A stretch of DNA of 64,000 nt from Saccharopolyspora rosea (lineage in GTDB: Bacteria; Actinomycetota; Actinomycetes; Mycobacteriales; Pseudonocardiaceae): positions 2,232,001-2,296,000 of the forward strand of contig NZ_CP102826.1 of assembly GCF_025643595.1 (NCBI RefSeq). The letters are read 5' to 3'. The notes beneath the pieces are model-generated. The model was not told where the DNA came from, ran no database searches, and saw only the letters and a program-made list of their open reading frames with translations. Positions 7,830 to 16,866 of this stretch are shown piece by piece (positions within the stretch are counted from its first letter, which is position 1; each line of letters starts with the position of its first letter). The position numbers were made by a program, and so were the translations under genes.

Positions 7830-9158
7830 ATGAAGTCGCACGCGCTGTCCGCAGGTGAGCTGCCCGGAAGAACCCGCACCGCGGCAGCCAGGCCGCCGCT
7901 CTACCCCTGGGTCGTGTTCGCCCTGACCTTCGGTCTGCTGCTGTCGGACTACATGTCCCGGCAGGTCCTCAACGCCGTCTTCCCGTTCCTGAAGGCCGAG
8001 TGGGCGTTGTCCGACTCCCAGCTCGCCTCGCTCACCAGCGTCGTGGCGCTGACGGTCGGCGTGCTCACCTTCCCCCTCGCGATCCTCGCGGACCGGTGGG
8101 GGCGGGTCCGCAGCCTGGTCCTGATGGCGGCCATCTGGAGCGCGGCGACGTTGGCCTGCGCGGTCGCCGCGGACTACGGCCAGCTGCTCGCGGCGCGGTT
8201 CCTCGTCGGCGCGGGGGAGGCCGCCTACGGCAGCGTCGGCATCGCGGTGGTGCTCAGCGTGTTCGCGCCCCACGTCCGAGCCACGTTCGGCGGGGCTTTC
8301 ATGGCGGGCGGATCGTTCGGTTCGACGATCGGGATCGCGCTCGGCGGCATCATCGCGGTCCAGTTCGGGTGGCGCTGGGCGTTGGCGTCGATGGCTGCCG
8401 TGGGTCTGGTGCTGGTCGTTGTGTTCCGGTTGACCGTCACCCAGCGCAGGGTGGACCGGTACCGGTGCGAGGACGCCGGGACCGCCGTCGAGGAGTCGGA
8501 AGCGGACGCCGCACGCCGAGTTCCGCTGTCCAGCCTGTTCTCCAACACGTCGGTGCTCTGCGTCTACCTCGGCAGCGGGTTGCAGATGTTCGTCGCCGCG
8601 GTCCTGCTGGCCTGGACGCCCAGCTACCTCAACCGGTACCACGCGATGAGCCCGGACACCGCCGGCATGGTCTCGGCGGTCGTGGTCCTGCTGATCGGCG
8701 CCGGGATGATCGCCTGCGGTGCCATCACCGACCGGATCAGCAGGCAGCGACCGGAGCGGAAGTGGACCACCGCTGTCTGCTGCAGCACCGCGTCGGCGGT
8801 CCTGCTCGCCATCGGGTTCCAGCTGCCGGAGAGCGGCCTGCAACTCGTGGTGATCGGCTGCGGCGCGTTCTTCTCGGCGGGTGCGTCCGGCCCCGCCACG
8901 GCCATGGTCGCCGAGCTGACCCACCCGTCCCTGCGCGCCAGCGGATTCGGAGCGCTCACCCTGGCCAACAGCCTTCTCGGACTGGCCGCGGGTCCCTTCG
9001 CCGTCGGTGTCCTGGCCGACAGCGCCGGGCTGCTGACGGCACTGCGAATCGCACCCCTGGTCCACGTCGGGGCCGTCGCGGCGCTGCTGATCGGCAAGCG
9101 CTGCCTCCCGGCTGGGCTGCGGCGGCCAGCGGCCCTGAACGACCGGGCTTCGGCCTGA
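7830..9158 (+). CDS. MFS transporter
   Basis: A 442-residue inner-membrane permease with 12 predicted membrane segments. The signature between segments 2 and 3 (ILADRWGRVRSL) and the counterpart CGAITDRISRQRPERK after segment 8 place it in the major facilitator superfamily; the family with SDYMSRQVLNAVFPFLK resembles anion:cation symporters that take up organic acids. ATG 7830 was chosen, with GAGGAG six bases upstream, over GTG 7824. Its position between the BKACE gene and the acyl-CoA ligase suggests uptake of the pathway substrate (inference). Confidence 0.92.
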   Translation: MKSHALSAGELPGRTRTAAARPPLYPWVVFALTFGLLLSDYMSRQVLNAVFPFLKAEWALSDSQLASLTSVVALTVGVLTFPLAILADRWGRVRSLVLMAAIWSAATLACAVAADYGQLLAARFLVGAGEAAYGSVGIAVVLSVFAPHVRATFGGAFMAGGSFGSTIGIALGGIIAVQFGWRWALASMAAVGLVLVVVFRLTVTQRRVDRYRCEDAGTAVEESEADAARRVPLSSLFSNTSVLCVYLGSGLQMFVAAVLLAWTPSYLNRYHAMSPDTAGMVSAVVVLLIGAGMIACGAITDRISRQRPERKWTTAVCCSTASAVLLAIGFQLPESGLQLVVIGCGAFFSAGASGPATAMVAELTHPSLRASGFGALTLANSLLGLAAGPFAVGVLADSAGLLTALRIAPLVHVGAVAALLIGKRCLPAGLRRPAALNDRASA

Positions 9159-9183
9159 CCGAAGCGCAAGATCGGAGTCATCG

Positions 9184-9768
9184 ATGAACGAAGCGGAATC
9201 CCCCACGGTCGTGATCGTCCCCGGACTGCGCGACCACGTCGCCGACCACTGGCAGACCCACCTCGCAGGGAAACTGCCGAAGGTGCGCACCGTCCCCCCA
9301 CTGGAACAAGACAAACTCAGCCGCGAGGCCAGGGTGGCGGCCCTCGACGGGGTCCTGGCGGACATCGACGGTCCCGTCGTCCTGGTAGCGCACAGCGCGG
9401 GTGTGGCGATCACAGTCCACTGGGTCGCCCAGCAACACTCCCGCGACATCCGGGCAGCCCTGCTGGCCACCCCACCGGACTTCGAATCACCGCTGCCCGA
9501 CGGCTATCCCACGATCGACGAGCTGCGCGCCAACGGCTGGCTCCCGACTCCCCGGCAGCTCCTGCCGTTCCCGAGCATCGTCGCGGCGAGCACCAACGAC
9601 CCCCTCGCCCGCTTCTACCGAGTCGCCGAAATGGCACGGGACTGGGGCAGCCGGCTGGTCGACATCGGCGCTGCCGGACACCTCAACCCCGCCTCGGGAT
9701 ACGGCCCCTGGCCGCAGGCCGAGGAGCTCCTCGAAGAACTCGGCCGAACCGCTGACACGCAGGGGTGA
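9184..9768 (+). CDS. RBBP9/YdeN-type serine hydrolase
   Basis: A 194-residue alpha/beta hydrolase of the RBBP9/YdeN family. The N-terminal VIVPGLRDHVADHWQTHL is the family hallmark, the nucleophile elbow is AHSAG, and DPLARF and GHLNPASGYGPWP supply the predicted Asp and His. Members hydrolyse small esters and their physiological substrates are mostly unknown. The gene sits 25 bases after the MFS gene and 3 bases before the acyl-CoA ligase GTG, so it is surely in the same operon. Confidence 0.9.
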   Translation: MNEAESPTVVIVPGLRDHVADHWQTHLAGKLPKVRTVPPLEQDKLSREARVAALDGVLADIDGPVVLVAHSAGVAITVHWVAQQHSRDIRAALLATPPDFESPLPDGYPTIDELRANGWLPTPRQLLPFPSIVAASTNDPLARFYRVAEMARDWGSRLVDIGAAGHLNPASGYGPWPQAEELLEELGRTADTQG

Positions 9769-9771
9769 GAC

Positions 9772-11367
9772 GTGCTGAACCTGGCCACGATCCTGGATGA
9801 CTCCGCCCGCAGGTACCCCCGGCGCGCCGCCCTGGTCTGCGGCGACCGGCGGCTGAGCTACGCGCAGCTCGCCGCACTGGCGAACCGGGTCGCGAACCTG
9901 CTCGTTTCGCGCGGAATCGAGCCCGGTGACAAGGTCGCGGTCAGCTGCCCGAACCTGCCGGAGTTCCCCGCCGTGTACTACGGGATCCTCAAGGCCGGAG
10001 CGGTCGTCGTACCGCTCAACGCGCTGCTCAAGGAACGGGAGATCGCCCACCACCTGGCCGATTCGCAGGCCCGGGCGTACTTCGCGTTCGAAGGAACCCC
10101 GGCCCTGCCCACCGGGGCGCACGGACGCGCCGCCTTCGCGCGCACCCCGGGCTGCCGGGACCTGTTCGTCATCACCGCCGAACCCACCGAGATCTCGCCG
10201 ATCGACGGCGCCGAAACCCTGACCCGTGCGCTGTCGAGCCTCCCGGCGGAGTTCGAGACCGTGGCACGCGAGGCGACCGACACGGCCGTGATCCTCTACA
10301 CCAGCGGAACGACCGGCACGCCGAAGGGCGCCGAACTCACCCACGCCAACATGGTGCTCAACGCGCTGACCGCCAACCGGCTGTTCGGCAGCTCCCCGGC
10401 GGAGCACGACACCCACCTGGTCGCCCTTCCCCTGTTCCACTCCTTCGGCCAGAGCATCAACATGAACGCGGGATTCTCCGTCGGAGCGACCCTGGTCCTG
10501 CTGCCGCGGTTCGATGCGCGCGCGGCCCTGGAGCTGATCGCCGCGGAGGACGTCACGGTGTTCGCGGGCGTTCCGACGATGTACTGGGGCCTGCTCGACG
10601 CGGCGGGTCAGCACGTCGACGTCCGGCGCGCGCACAACCTGAGACTCGCCATCTCCGGTGGCGCGGCCCTGCCCGTGGAGATCCACGGCCGGTTCGAACA
10701 GCGTTTCGGCGTGCTGATCCGCGAAGGCTACGGCCTGTCCGAAACCTCACCGCTGGCCGTGTTCAGCCCCGCGGGGCAGCGCCCCAGGCCCGGCTCGATC
10801 GGTGTGCCGGTCTGGGGCGTCGAAGTGGACCTGGTCGATGCGCGGTGGAACCCGGTCACCGGTGCCGACCAGGTCGGGGAGATCGCGATCCGCGGCCACA
10901 ACGTCATGAAGGGCTACTTCAACCAGCCCGCCGCGACCACCGAGGTCGTGCGCAACGGCTGGTTCCGCACCGGTGATCTCGCCCGCAGGGACGACGACGG
11001 CTTCTACTACATCGTCGACCGCGCCAAGGACCTCATCATCCGGGGCGGCTTCAACGTCTACCCCCGCGAGGTCGAAGAGGTGCTGCTCACCCACCCGGAC
11101 GTCAGCCTCGCCGCCGTCGTCGGAATCCCCCACCCCAGCCACGGCGAGGAGGTCAAAGCGTTCGTCGTCCGCAAGCCCGGAACCGCGGTCACCGCGGAGG
11201 ACGTCGTGGCCTGGTGCCGGCGGAACATGGCGGCCCACAAGTACCCCCGGCTCGTCGAGTTCCGCGAGACCCTGCCCATGACGGCCACCGGGAAGGTGCT
11301 CAAGCGGGAACTGGCCCCGACGCCGTCGGACCGACCGCCCACCGCTGCCCGCGACGCCGCTGGGTGA
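9772..11367 (+). CDS. Acyl-CoA synthetase (AMP-forming, FadD-like)
   Basis: A 531-residue ANL-superfamily enzyme that activates a carboxylic acid with ATP and CoA. The motifs come in order: P-loop-like LYTSGTTGTPKGAELTH, YGLSETSP, GWFRTGDLARRDDDG, DRAKDLIIRGGFNVYP and the C-terminal TATGKVLKREL with its catalytic lysine. Length is normal for FadD-type ligases. GTG 9772 is the start, 3 bases after the hydrolase stop. It probably activates the organic acid, or a product of it, handled by the TauD/BKACE pathway; a link to the later lipid cluster is possible but not indicated by position. Confidence 0.94.
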   Translation: MLNLATILDDSARRYPRRAALVCGDRRLSYAQLAALANRVANLLVSRGIEPGDKVAVSCPNLPEFPAVYYGILKAGAVVVPLNALLKEREIAHHLADSQARAYFAFEGTPALPTGAHGRAAFARTPGCRDLFVITAEPTEISPIDGAETLTRALSSLPAEFETVAREATDTAVILYTSGTTGTPKGAELTHANMVLNALTANRLFGSSPAEHDTHLVALPLFHSFGQSINMNAGFSVGATLVLLPRFDARAALELIAAEDVTVFAGVPTMYWGLLDAAGQHVDVRRAHNLRLAISGGAALPVEIHGRFEQRFGVLIREGYGLSETSPLAVFSPAGQRPRPGSIGVPVWGVEVDLVDARWNPVTGADQVGEIAIRGHNVMKGYFNQPAATTEVVRNGWFRTGDLARRDDDGFYYIVDRAKDLIIRGGFNVYPREVEEVLLTHPDVSLAAVVGIPHPSHGEEVKAFVVRKPGTAVTAEDVVAWCRRNMAAHKYPRLVEFRETLPMTATGKVLKRELAPTPSDRPPTAARDAAG

Positions 11368-11414
11368 CCTCCGGTCGCCGTGCGGGAGAACCGGGTGACC
11401 CATAGATTTGGCGA

Positions 11415-12512
11415 ATGGTCGACCGCAGCGGTGCCCCGGACGAGTCCGCAGGTGAACGCGTCGGGAGCGTGCCGCGCGGTCTGGTCGTCCTGCTGGGGAC
11501 GGCTTCCGCGGTCGTCGTGGCGGCGGGGGTGCGGTCGGCTGCCTGGTTGATCGCCCCGACGTTCCTCGCGCTGGTGATCGTCATCGCGGTCCACCCCGTT
11601 CCGGCGTGGTTGTCCCGCCGGGGGTGCCCCCGCTGGCTGGCCACCCTGGTGCTGGTCGTGCTGCTGTACGCCGTGCTCATCACGTTCGCCGCGGTGGTGG
11701 TCGTGTCGGTGGCGCGGCTGGCGGCGATCCTGCCCGAGTACGCGCAGCGCGCCGAGGCCCTGGGCGTCGAGCTCTCGCGCGTCCTCGCGACGTTCGGGAT
11801 CGGCCCGGATCAGCTCAGGGCCGTCGCGAGCAGGATCAACTACGGTCGGCTGGTCGGGTTCCTCGGCACGTTGCTGTCCGATGTGGCGAGCGTGGGCACC
11901 AACCTGGTGTTCGTCCTGGCGTTGCTGCTGTTCCTCGGGATCGAGGCGTCCGGGGCCGGTCGTCGGCTGGGCGTCGTCGCCGCATCCCATCCGCGGATGG
12001 CCGGGGCGCTGGGCGAGTTCGCCCGCGGCACCCGCAGTTACCTCGCGGTGTCGACGGTTTTCGGGCTGATCGTCGCGGCCTTGGACACCGTCGCGCTGAT
12101 CGTGCTGGGGGTTCCGCTGCCGCTGCTGTGGGGGCTGCTGGCGTTCGTCACGAACTACATCCCGAACGTCGGGTTCATCGTCGGCCTGCTGCCGCCGGTC
12201 GTGCTCGCGCTGCTCGAAGGGGGGTGGCGGCTCGCGGTGGTCGTGGCCGTGATCTACCTGGTGCTCAACTTCGTGGTGCAGAGCCTGATCCAACCCCGCT
12301 TCGTCGGGCACGCGGTGGGGCTGTCGGTCACCGTGACGTTGCTGTCCCTGGTGTTCTGGACTTGGGCGGTCGGGCCGCTGGGGGCGGTGCTGGCCGTTCC
12401 GCTGACGCTGCTGGCCAAGGCGCTGCTGGTGGACGGCGATCCGCGCGCCGCGTGGGCCGACGCCTTCCTGGTCTCGGATCGCGTCAGCGCCGAGCGGGCG
12501 CGCGGTCGCTGA
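11415..12512 (+). CDS. AI-2E/PerM-family permease
   Basis: A 365-residue polytopic membrane protein with about eight hydrophobic segments, beginning GLVVLLGTASAVVVAAG. The pattern VTNYIPNVGFIVGLLPPV and the final PLTLLAKALLVDGDP are diagnostic of the AI-2E transporter (UPF0118) family. Known members export autoinducer-2 or act as Na+/H+ antiporters, so the substrate is open. No clear Shine-Dalgarno precedes ATG 11415. The A/T-rich CATAGATTTGG directly upstream could be a -10 region giving a nearly leaderless mRNA. Confidence 0.9.
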   Translation: MVDRSGAPDESAGERVGSVPRGLVVLLGTASAVVVAAGVRSAAWLIAPTFLALVIVIAVHPVPAWLSRRGCPRWLATLVLVVLLYAVLITFAAVVVVSVARLAAILPEYAQRAEALGVELSRVLATFGIGPDQLRAVASRINYGRLVGFLGTLLSDVASVGTNLVFVLALLLFLGIEASGAGRRLGVVAASHPRMAGALGEFARGTRSYLAVSTVFGLIVAALDTVALIVLGVPLPLLWGLLAFVTNYIPNVGFIVGLLPPVVLALLEGGWRLAVVVAVIYLVLNFVVQSLIQPRFVGHAVGLSVTVTLLSLVFWTWAVGPLGAVLAVPLTLLAKALLVDGDPRAAWADAFLVSDRVSAERARGR

Positions 12513-12622
12513 GCGGCGCGTGCGCCGGGCGAACGGTGCGGTGACGGCGCCGGAACCGCAGGGCGCCTCGCCCCGGTGGTCCACTTCGGACTCGGCTGCC
12601 CGCCTCGACGTGTGCGACGCGC

Positions 12623-12663
12623 TTGACAGCGTGATCTAGACCGGGTTGCATAACCGTGTTACA
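12623..12663 (+). promoter_or_regulatory. Promoter with operator-like palindrome before the MmpL gene
   Basis: A perfect -35 TTGACA at 12623-12628 is followed after 16 bases by GTTGCATAACCGTGTT (12645-12660), which includes TTGCAT as a possible -10 and the dyad TAAC-N3-GTTA. The same arrangement, TTGACA-N17-GTTTCATAACATCGTT, occurs at 16755-16793 beside the tetR gene. A shared dyad next to both a pump and a TetR gene is the expected pattern for a TetR operator. Confidence 0.6.
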
Positions 12664-12730
12664 GGTGGTGGGGCGTCGACGGGTCGGGACCGGCGGCGAC
12701 CGCGCCCGTCGTCGACCGCTGGGTGAGCGC

Positions 12731-15700
12731 ATGGGTTCGAACCACGAGGACCGCACGTTCTGGGGGCGGCTGGGGTCCGCCGTGGTGCGCCACCGCGGCA
12801 TCGTGGTGACGGCCTGGATCCTCGCCGCGGTGGTGCTCAACGTGTTCGTCCCGCAGCTGGAGCGGGTGATCGCGCAGAGCCGGGTCTCGTTCGTGCCGAA
12901 CTCGGCTCCCTCGGTGCGCGCACTGCCCATGATGGACTCGCGGTTCGGCGGCACCGGCGCGAACAGCATGGTGTTCGTCGTGCTCAGCGACGAGCACGGG
13001 TTGTCCGACGCCGATCGCGCGTACCACCGCGGTCTGGTCGGCAGGTTGAGCGCGGACGAGCAGCGGATCGCTTCGGTGCAGGACGCGGTCAGCCAGCCGG
13101 AACTGGCCGGGGCGTTGGAAAGCCGCGACGGCAAGGCGCTGTACATCCCGGTCGGACTGCGCGGCTCGAACGGCTCACCGGAGACGACCGAGCAGATCGA
13201 GCACATCCGCCGGATCAGCGCCCTCGACCGGCCCGCGGACCTCGCCGTGCACGTCACCGGCCCGATCGCCACGGTCGCCGACATGCAGAGCGAGATCGAG
13301 CGGAGCATGGTCGTCATCACCGCGGTCACCGTGGTGCTGATCCTGCTGGTGCTGCTGGTGATCTACCGCTCGCTGGTCACCTCGTTGATCGTGCTCAGCG
13401 CGATCGGCCTGTCGCTGGCCACCGCGCGCGCGGTCACCGCGCTGTGCGGCCTGGTGTTCTTCGACATCTCCACGTTCACCGCCTCGCTGCTGACCGCCGT
13501 GGTGCTCGGGGCGGGCACGGACTACGGGGTCTTCCTGATCAGCCGGTTGCACGAGCGGGTGCGGGCCGGTGACGACCCGGAGCTGGCCGTGGTGGCGGCG
13601 ACCGGCCGGGTGGCGAGCGTGATCGCCGCGTCGGCCGCGACCGTGATCGCCGCGTGCGCGGGCATGGCGGTCGCGGACGTCAGCATCTTCAGCACCACCG
13701 GTCCGGCCATCGCGGTGAGCTTGGCGGTGACCCTGGTCGCGGGGCTGACGCTGCTGCCGGCGATCTCGGCCATCGCGGTCCGGCACGGCTGGGCGCTGCC
13801 GCGCGGCAGCGGCGGGAACCGGCGGTGGCGGGCCACCAGCGCGCGGATCGTGCGCAGGCCGGGCCGGGTGCTGGCGGTCGGGCTGGTGGTGCTGGGCGTG
13901 CTCGCCGCGTGCTACCCGAGCGTGCGGCTGAGCTACGACGAGCGGAAGGTGCAGCCCGCCGCCACCGACAGCAACCTGGGCTACCAGGCGTTGAGCCGGC
14001 ATTTCCCCGCCACCGAAGTGCTGCCGGAGTACGTGGTGATCAGCGCCGACCACGACATGCGCGATTCGCGGGACCTGGCGGTGCTGGAGTCGGCGGCGGC
14101 GAGCGCGGCGAAGGTCGACGGTGTCCGCATGGTGCGCGGCGTGACCCGGCCGACCGGGACTCCGCTCACCGAAGCGTCGTTGGCCGGGCAGGTCGGCCAG
14201 GTCGGCGACCGGCTCGCGTCGGCCTCGGACCGGCTCGCCGAGGGCGATCAGCAGACGGACCGGTTGACGCAGGGCAGCGCGCGGATCGCCGACGGGACCA
14301 CGCGGTTCGCCGACGGCGCCGGACGGCTCGCGGACGGCAGCGGCGCGCTCGCGGACGGGGCCCGGTCGGCGATCGACGGAGCCCAGCAGCTGCTCGACGG
14401 GCTGAACGCGGCCGACGGCGGCCTCGGGACGGCGGCCGGTGGCGCCGACCGCGCGCACGACGGCTCGGCGAAGCTCGCCGACGGCGCGAAGCAACTGGCG
14501 GTCGGCCTGGACCTGGCGAGCAAGCAGACCGAGACGGCCGTGGACGGCCTCCAGCTGGCGCACAGCGCGTTGCAGGCCGATCCGGTGTGCAGTCTGGACC
14601 CGGTGTGCGCGAAGGCCCGGGACGGGATCGGCGAGATCTACACCGCCGAGCGGGACCAGCTGGTGCCGGGGCTGCGGCAGGCCGCCGACGCCGCGCACCG
14701 GCTGGCTTCGGGCGGTGCCGAACTGTCCTCCGGGACGGGCGAGTTGCGGGCGGGGATCGCCGCGGTGCGCGACGGGATCGGACGGCTCCAGGACGGGCAG
14801 CGCACGCTGCGGGACCGGCTCGGCGACCTCGGCAGCGGCGCGGACACCGTCCAGCGCGGCGCCCAGGAGCTGTCCAGGAACGCGGACGCGGCGGCGGACG
14901 GGGCGCACCAGCTGCACGACGGGACCGCGACCATGGCGCAGTCCGTCCAGGAACTGGAACGCGGTCTGGGGCAGGCAGCCGATTTCCTGCGCACCGCGGG
15001 GCGGCAGGCCGACGGGCCGGGCGGCGGGTTCTACCTGCCGCCGAGCGCCTGGCAGGATCCGCGGATGGCGTTGGCCAGCGGGATGTTCATGTCCGCCGAC
15101 GGCAAAACCGCTCGGCTGCTGGTGCTGCACGGCTCCGATCCGCTCGGGCGGGCCGCGATGGACCGCACCGGCGAGGTCGTCGCCGCGGTGCAGCGGGCGT
15201 TGCACGGCAGTCCGCTGGACGGCAGCCGGGTCGACAACACCGGGGCCGCGTCGATCAACCGGGACCTGGCGCGGCTGTCCGATGCGGACTTCGCGTGGTT
15301 CGCCGTGATCGCGCTGCTCGTCGTGCTGGCGGTGCTCGTGGCGCTGCTGCGCAGCATCGTGGCACCGCTCTACCTGCTGGCGTCGGTGATCCTGTCCTAC
15401 TCCGCGGCGATGGGGCTGTCCGTGCTCATGTGGCAGCACCTGCTCGGCGTCGACCTCGAATGGAGCGTGCAGGCGATCACCTTCGTGATCCTGGTCGCCG
15501 TCGGGGCCGACTACAACATGCTGCTGATGTCGCGCATCCGGGAGGAATCCCGCGACGGCGGCCGCATCGGGATCGCCCGGGCGATGACCGCCACCGGTGG
15601 GGTCATCACCACCGCCGGGATCATCTTCGCCGCCAGCATGTTCGCGCTGGTGTCCGGCAGCGTGGACACGCTGGCGCAGATCGGTTTCACCATCGGTGCG

Positions 15701-15796
15701 GGGCTGCTGCTGGACACCTTCGTGGTCCGCACGCTCGTGGTGCCGGCCGCGGCCGCCCTGCTGGGCCGCTGGAACTGGTGGCCGTCGCGGCGCTGA
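12731..15796 (+). CDS. MmpL-type RND superfamily exporter
   Basis: A 1021-residue inner-membrane transporter of the MmpL family, which exports lipids or hydrophobic metabolites using the proton gradient. There are two repeats of one plus five membrane segments (first near residues 25-45, five from about 195 to 400; second set near 850-1010). Family signatures are VLGAGTDYGVFLISRLHERV and VAVGADYNMLLMSRIREESRDG, each holding the proton-relay Asp-Tyr pair. The second extracytoplasmic domain has many LADGA/LxDG repeats typical of YhgE/MmpL stalks. ATG 12731 was chosen over upstream in-frame starts because the MmpL topology begins there. The nearby TetR gene probably represses it. Confidence 0.93.
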   Translation: MGSNHEDRTFWGRLGSAVVRHRGIVVTAWILAAVVLNVFVPQLERVIAQSRVSFVPNSAPSVRALPMMDSRFGGTGANSMVFVVLSDEHGLSDADRAYHRGLVGRLSADEQRIASVQDAVSQPELAGALESRDGKALYIPVGLRGSNGSPETTEQIEHIRRISALDRPADLAVHVTGPIATVADMQSEIERSMVVITAVTVVLILLVLLVIYRSLVTSLIVLSAIGLSLATARAVTALCGLVFFDISTFTASLLTAVVLGAGTDYGVFLISRLHERVRAGDDPELAVVAATGRVASVIAASAATVIAACAGMAVADVSIFSTTGPAIAVSLAVTLVAGLTLLPAISAIAVRHGWALPRGSGGNRRWRATSARIVRRPGRVLAVGLVVLGVLAACYPSVRLSYDERKVQPAATDSNLGYQALSRHFPATEVLPEYVVISADHDMRDSRDLAVLESAAASAAKVDGVRMVRGVTRPTGTPLTEASLAGQVGQVGDRLASASDRLAEGDQQTDRLTQGSARIADGTTRFADGAGRLADGSGALADGARSAIDGAQQLLDGLNAADGGLGTAAGGADRAHDGSAKLADGAKQLAVGLDLASKQTETAVDGLQLAHSALQADPVCSLDPVCAKARDGIGEIYTAERDQLVPGLRQAADAAHRLASGGAELSSGTGELRAGIAAVRDGIGRLQDGQRTLRDRLGDLGSGADTVQRGAQELSRNADAAADGAHQLHDGTATMAQSVQELERGLGQAADFLRTAGRQADGPGGGFYLPPSAWQDPRMALASGMFMSADGKTARLLVLHGSDPLGRAAMDRTGEVVAAVQRALHGSPLDGSRVDNTGAASINRDLARLSDADFAWFAVIALLVVLAVLVALLRSIVAPLYLLASVILSYSAAMGLSVLMWQHLLGVDLEWSVQAITFVILVAVGADYNMLLMSRIREESRDGGRIGIARAMTATGGVITTAGIIFAASMFALVSGSVDTLAQIGFTIGAGLLLDTFVVRTLVVPAAAALLGRWNWWPSRR

Positions 15797-16016
15797 GAGC
15801 CTGCTGTCGTTGAACTCGTTTTGGGTGGCGGTGCCGGTGGCGGAACCTCAGCGGCCCGCCCGTCGCCCGACCACCGCCCCCCACGGAGGCGCTGACGCGC
15901 CGCTGTGCCCATCGGAGAACCCGCGGCGGTGCCGGTTGCTTGCGTACTCACCGAAAGAGAAAGCGGCTGGCGCCGCTTGCCACGCCTGTTCCGGGAGCAG
16001 GTTCAAAGACAGGCAC
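15797..16016 (+). repeat. MITE-like hairpin repeat, copy 2
   Basis: About 220 bp starting at the base after the mmpL stop. It shares with copy 1 (7544-7775) the left end GAGCCTG, AACTCGTTTTG, GGCGGTGCCGGTGGCGGAAC, CTCAGCGGCC, AACCCGCGGCGGTGCCGGTT, CACCGAAAGAGAAAGCGGC and TGGCGCCGCTTGCCACGCC, and the right end GTTCAAAGACAGGC. The central loop differs from copy 1. No gene is encoded here. Confidence 0.85.
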
Positions 16017-16061
16017 TCAGCGGCCGGCACCGCCGCGCACGAGGGGTTCGAAGGTGGGCGC

Positions 16062-16652
16062 TCAGTTCAGCCAGCCCGCGACGACGCTGCGCAGCGCGTC
16101 CTCGTAGCCCGCGGCGAGGTCGAGGCCGGGCGGGATGCTCTCGGACAGTTCCAGCGACACCAGGCCGTGCGCCATGCCCCAGCAGGAGATCGCGACGTGC
16201 TCGACCGGCGCGGGTTTGAACCGCCCGTCGGCCTGGGCCCGCCGGATCGCCGCCACCAGGTGCTCGAAGGTTTCCGCGGCTTCGTCCTTCTGCTCGGTCG
16301 ACAGGTCGAGCTCGGTGAACCGGTCGCTGAACATGATCGCGTACAGCTGCGGGTTGGCCAGCGCGTACTCGCGGTAGGCGAGTCCGAGCCGCACCACGTC
16401 CTCGGCGGGGTCGTCGGTGTTCTCGACCGCGGCGAGGTGGTCGGACAAGCGCTTGGCGGCGTCCTGGAAAACGCCGTGCACCAGTCCCGCCTTGTTGCCG
16501 AACAGCGAGTAGATCGCCGTGGTGGAGGTCCCCGCGTCGCTGGCGAGGCGGCGCAGGCTCAGCGCGTGCACGCCGCCTTCGCAGACCACCGTGGCGGCGA
16601 GCCGGAGCAACGTGCGGCGCAGTGCTTCGTCGTGCGTTCTGGGGCGACCCAC
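16062..16652 (-). CDS. TetR-family transcriptional regulator
   Basis: A 196-residue repressor. The N-terminal helix-turn-helix (residues about 10-50) contains LRRLASDAGTSTTAIYSLFG, the TetR hallmark, followed by NKAGLVHGVFQDA; the C-terminal part resembles the WHG domain family. GTG 16652 gives the typical VGRPRTHDEA start, and an upstream ATG at 16709 would add unrelated residues. The gene is convergent with the MmpL exporter, with the repeat between them, and a copy of the exporter's promoter/dyad lies about 120 bases upstream. It is therefore the likely local regulator of the exporter and of itself. Confidence 0.9.
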   Translation of the reverse strand: MGRPRTHDEALRRTLLRLAATVVCEGGVHALSLRRLASDAGTSTTAIYSLFGNKAGLVHGVFQDAAKRLSDHLAAVENTDDPAEDVVRLGLAYREYALANPQLYAIMFSDRFTELDLSTEQKDEAAETFEHLVAAIRRAQADGRFKPAPVEHVAISCWGMAHGLVSLELSESIPPGLDLAAGYEDALRSVVAGWLN

Positions 16653-16754
16653 TTCCGCAGTGTATCCCGGTTTCGCGTGCAGCGGCCGGAAATCGGGCGC
16701 ACGTGCCACCAGGTTCTACTGTGGACCGAGGCCCGACGAGTCGGCCGCCGGTGC

Positions 16755-16793
16755 TTGACAGGAAGCACTGTAACGGTGTTTCATAACATCGTT
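16755..16793 (+). promoter_or_regulatory. Second copy of the MmpL promoter/operator module
   Basis: TTGACA (16755-16760) is followed after 17 bases by GTTTCATAACATCGTT (16778-16793), matching the module before the MmpL gene at 12623-12663. A near-palindrome TGTAACGGTGTTTCA lies at 16769-16783. The TTGACA reads away from tetR, towards the 3' end of the LuxR-type gene, so for tetR the symmetrical dyad rather than the promoter orientation would matter. It could also be a remnant promoter of a lost gene. Confidence 0.5.
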
Positions 16794-16866
16794 CTGGCCC
16801 GACGGCGCCGCCCTGCGGCGGGGAGAGGAGGCGTACCCGGAACGGACCGGTTCCGCCGCATCCGGA

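Noticed and set aside
13175..15439. A 754-codon - strand frame opposite the MmpL gene
   Set aside because: Composition artefact; the + strand gene has full MmpL topology and motifs.
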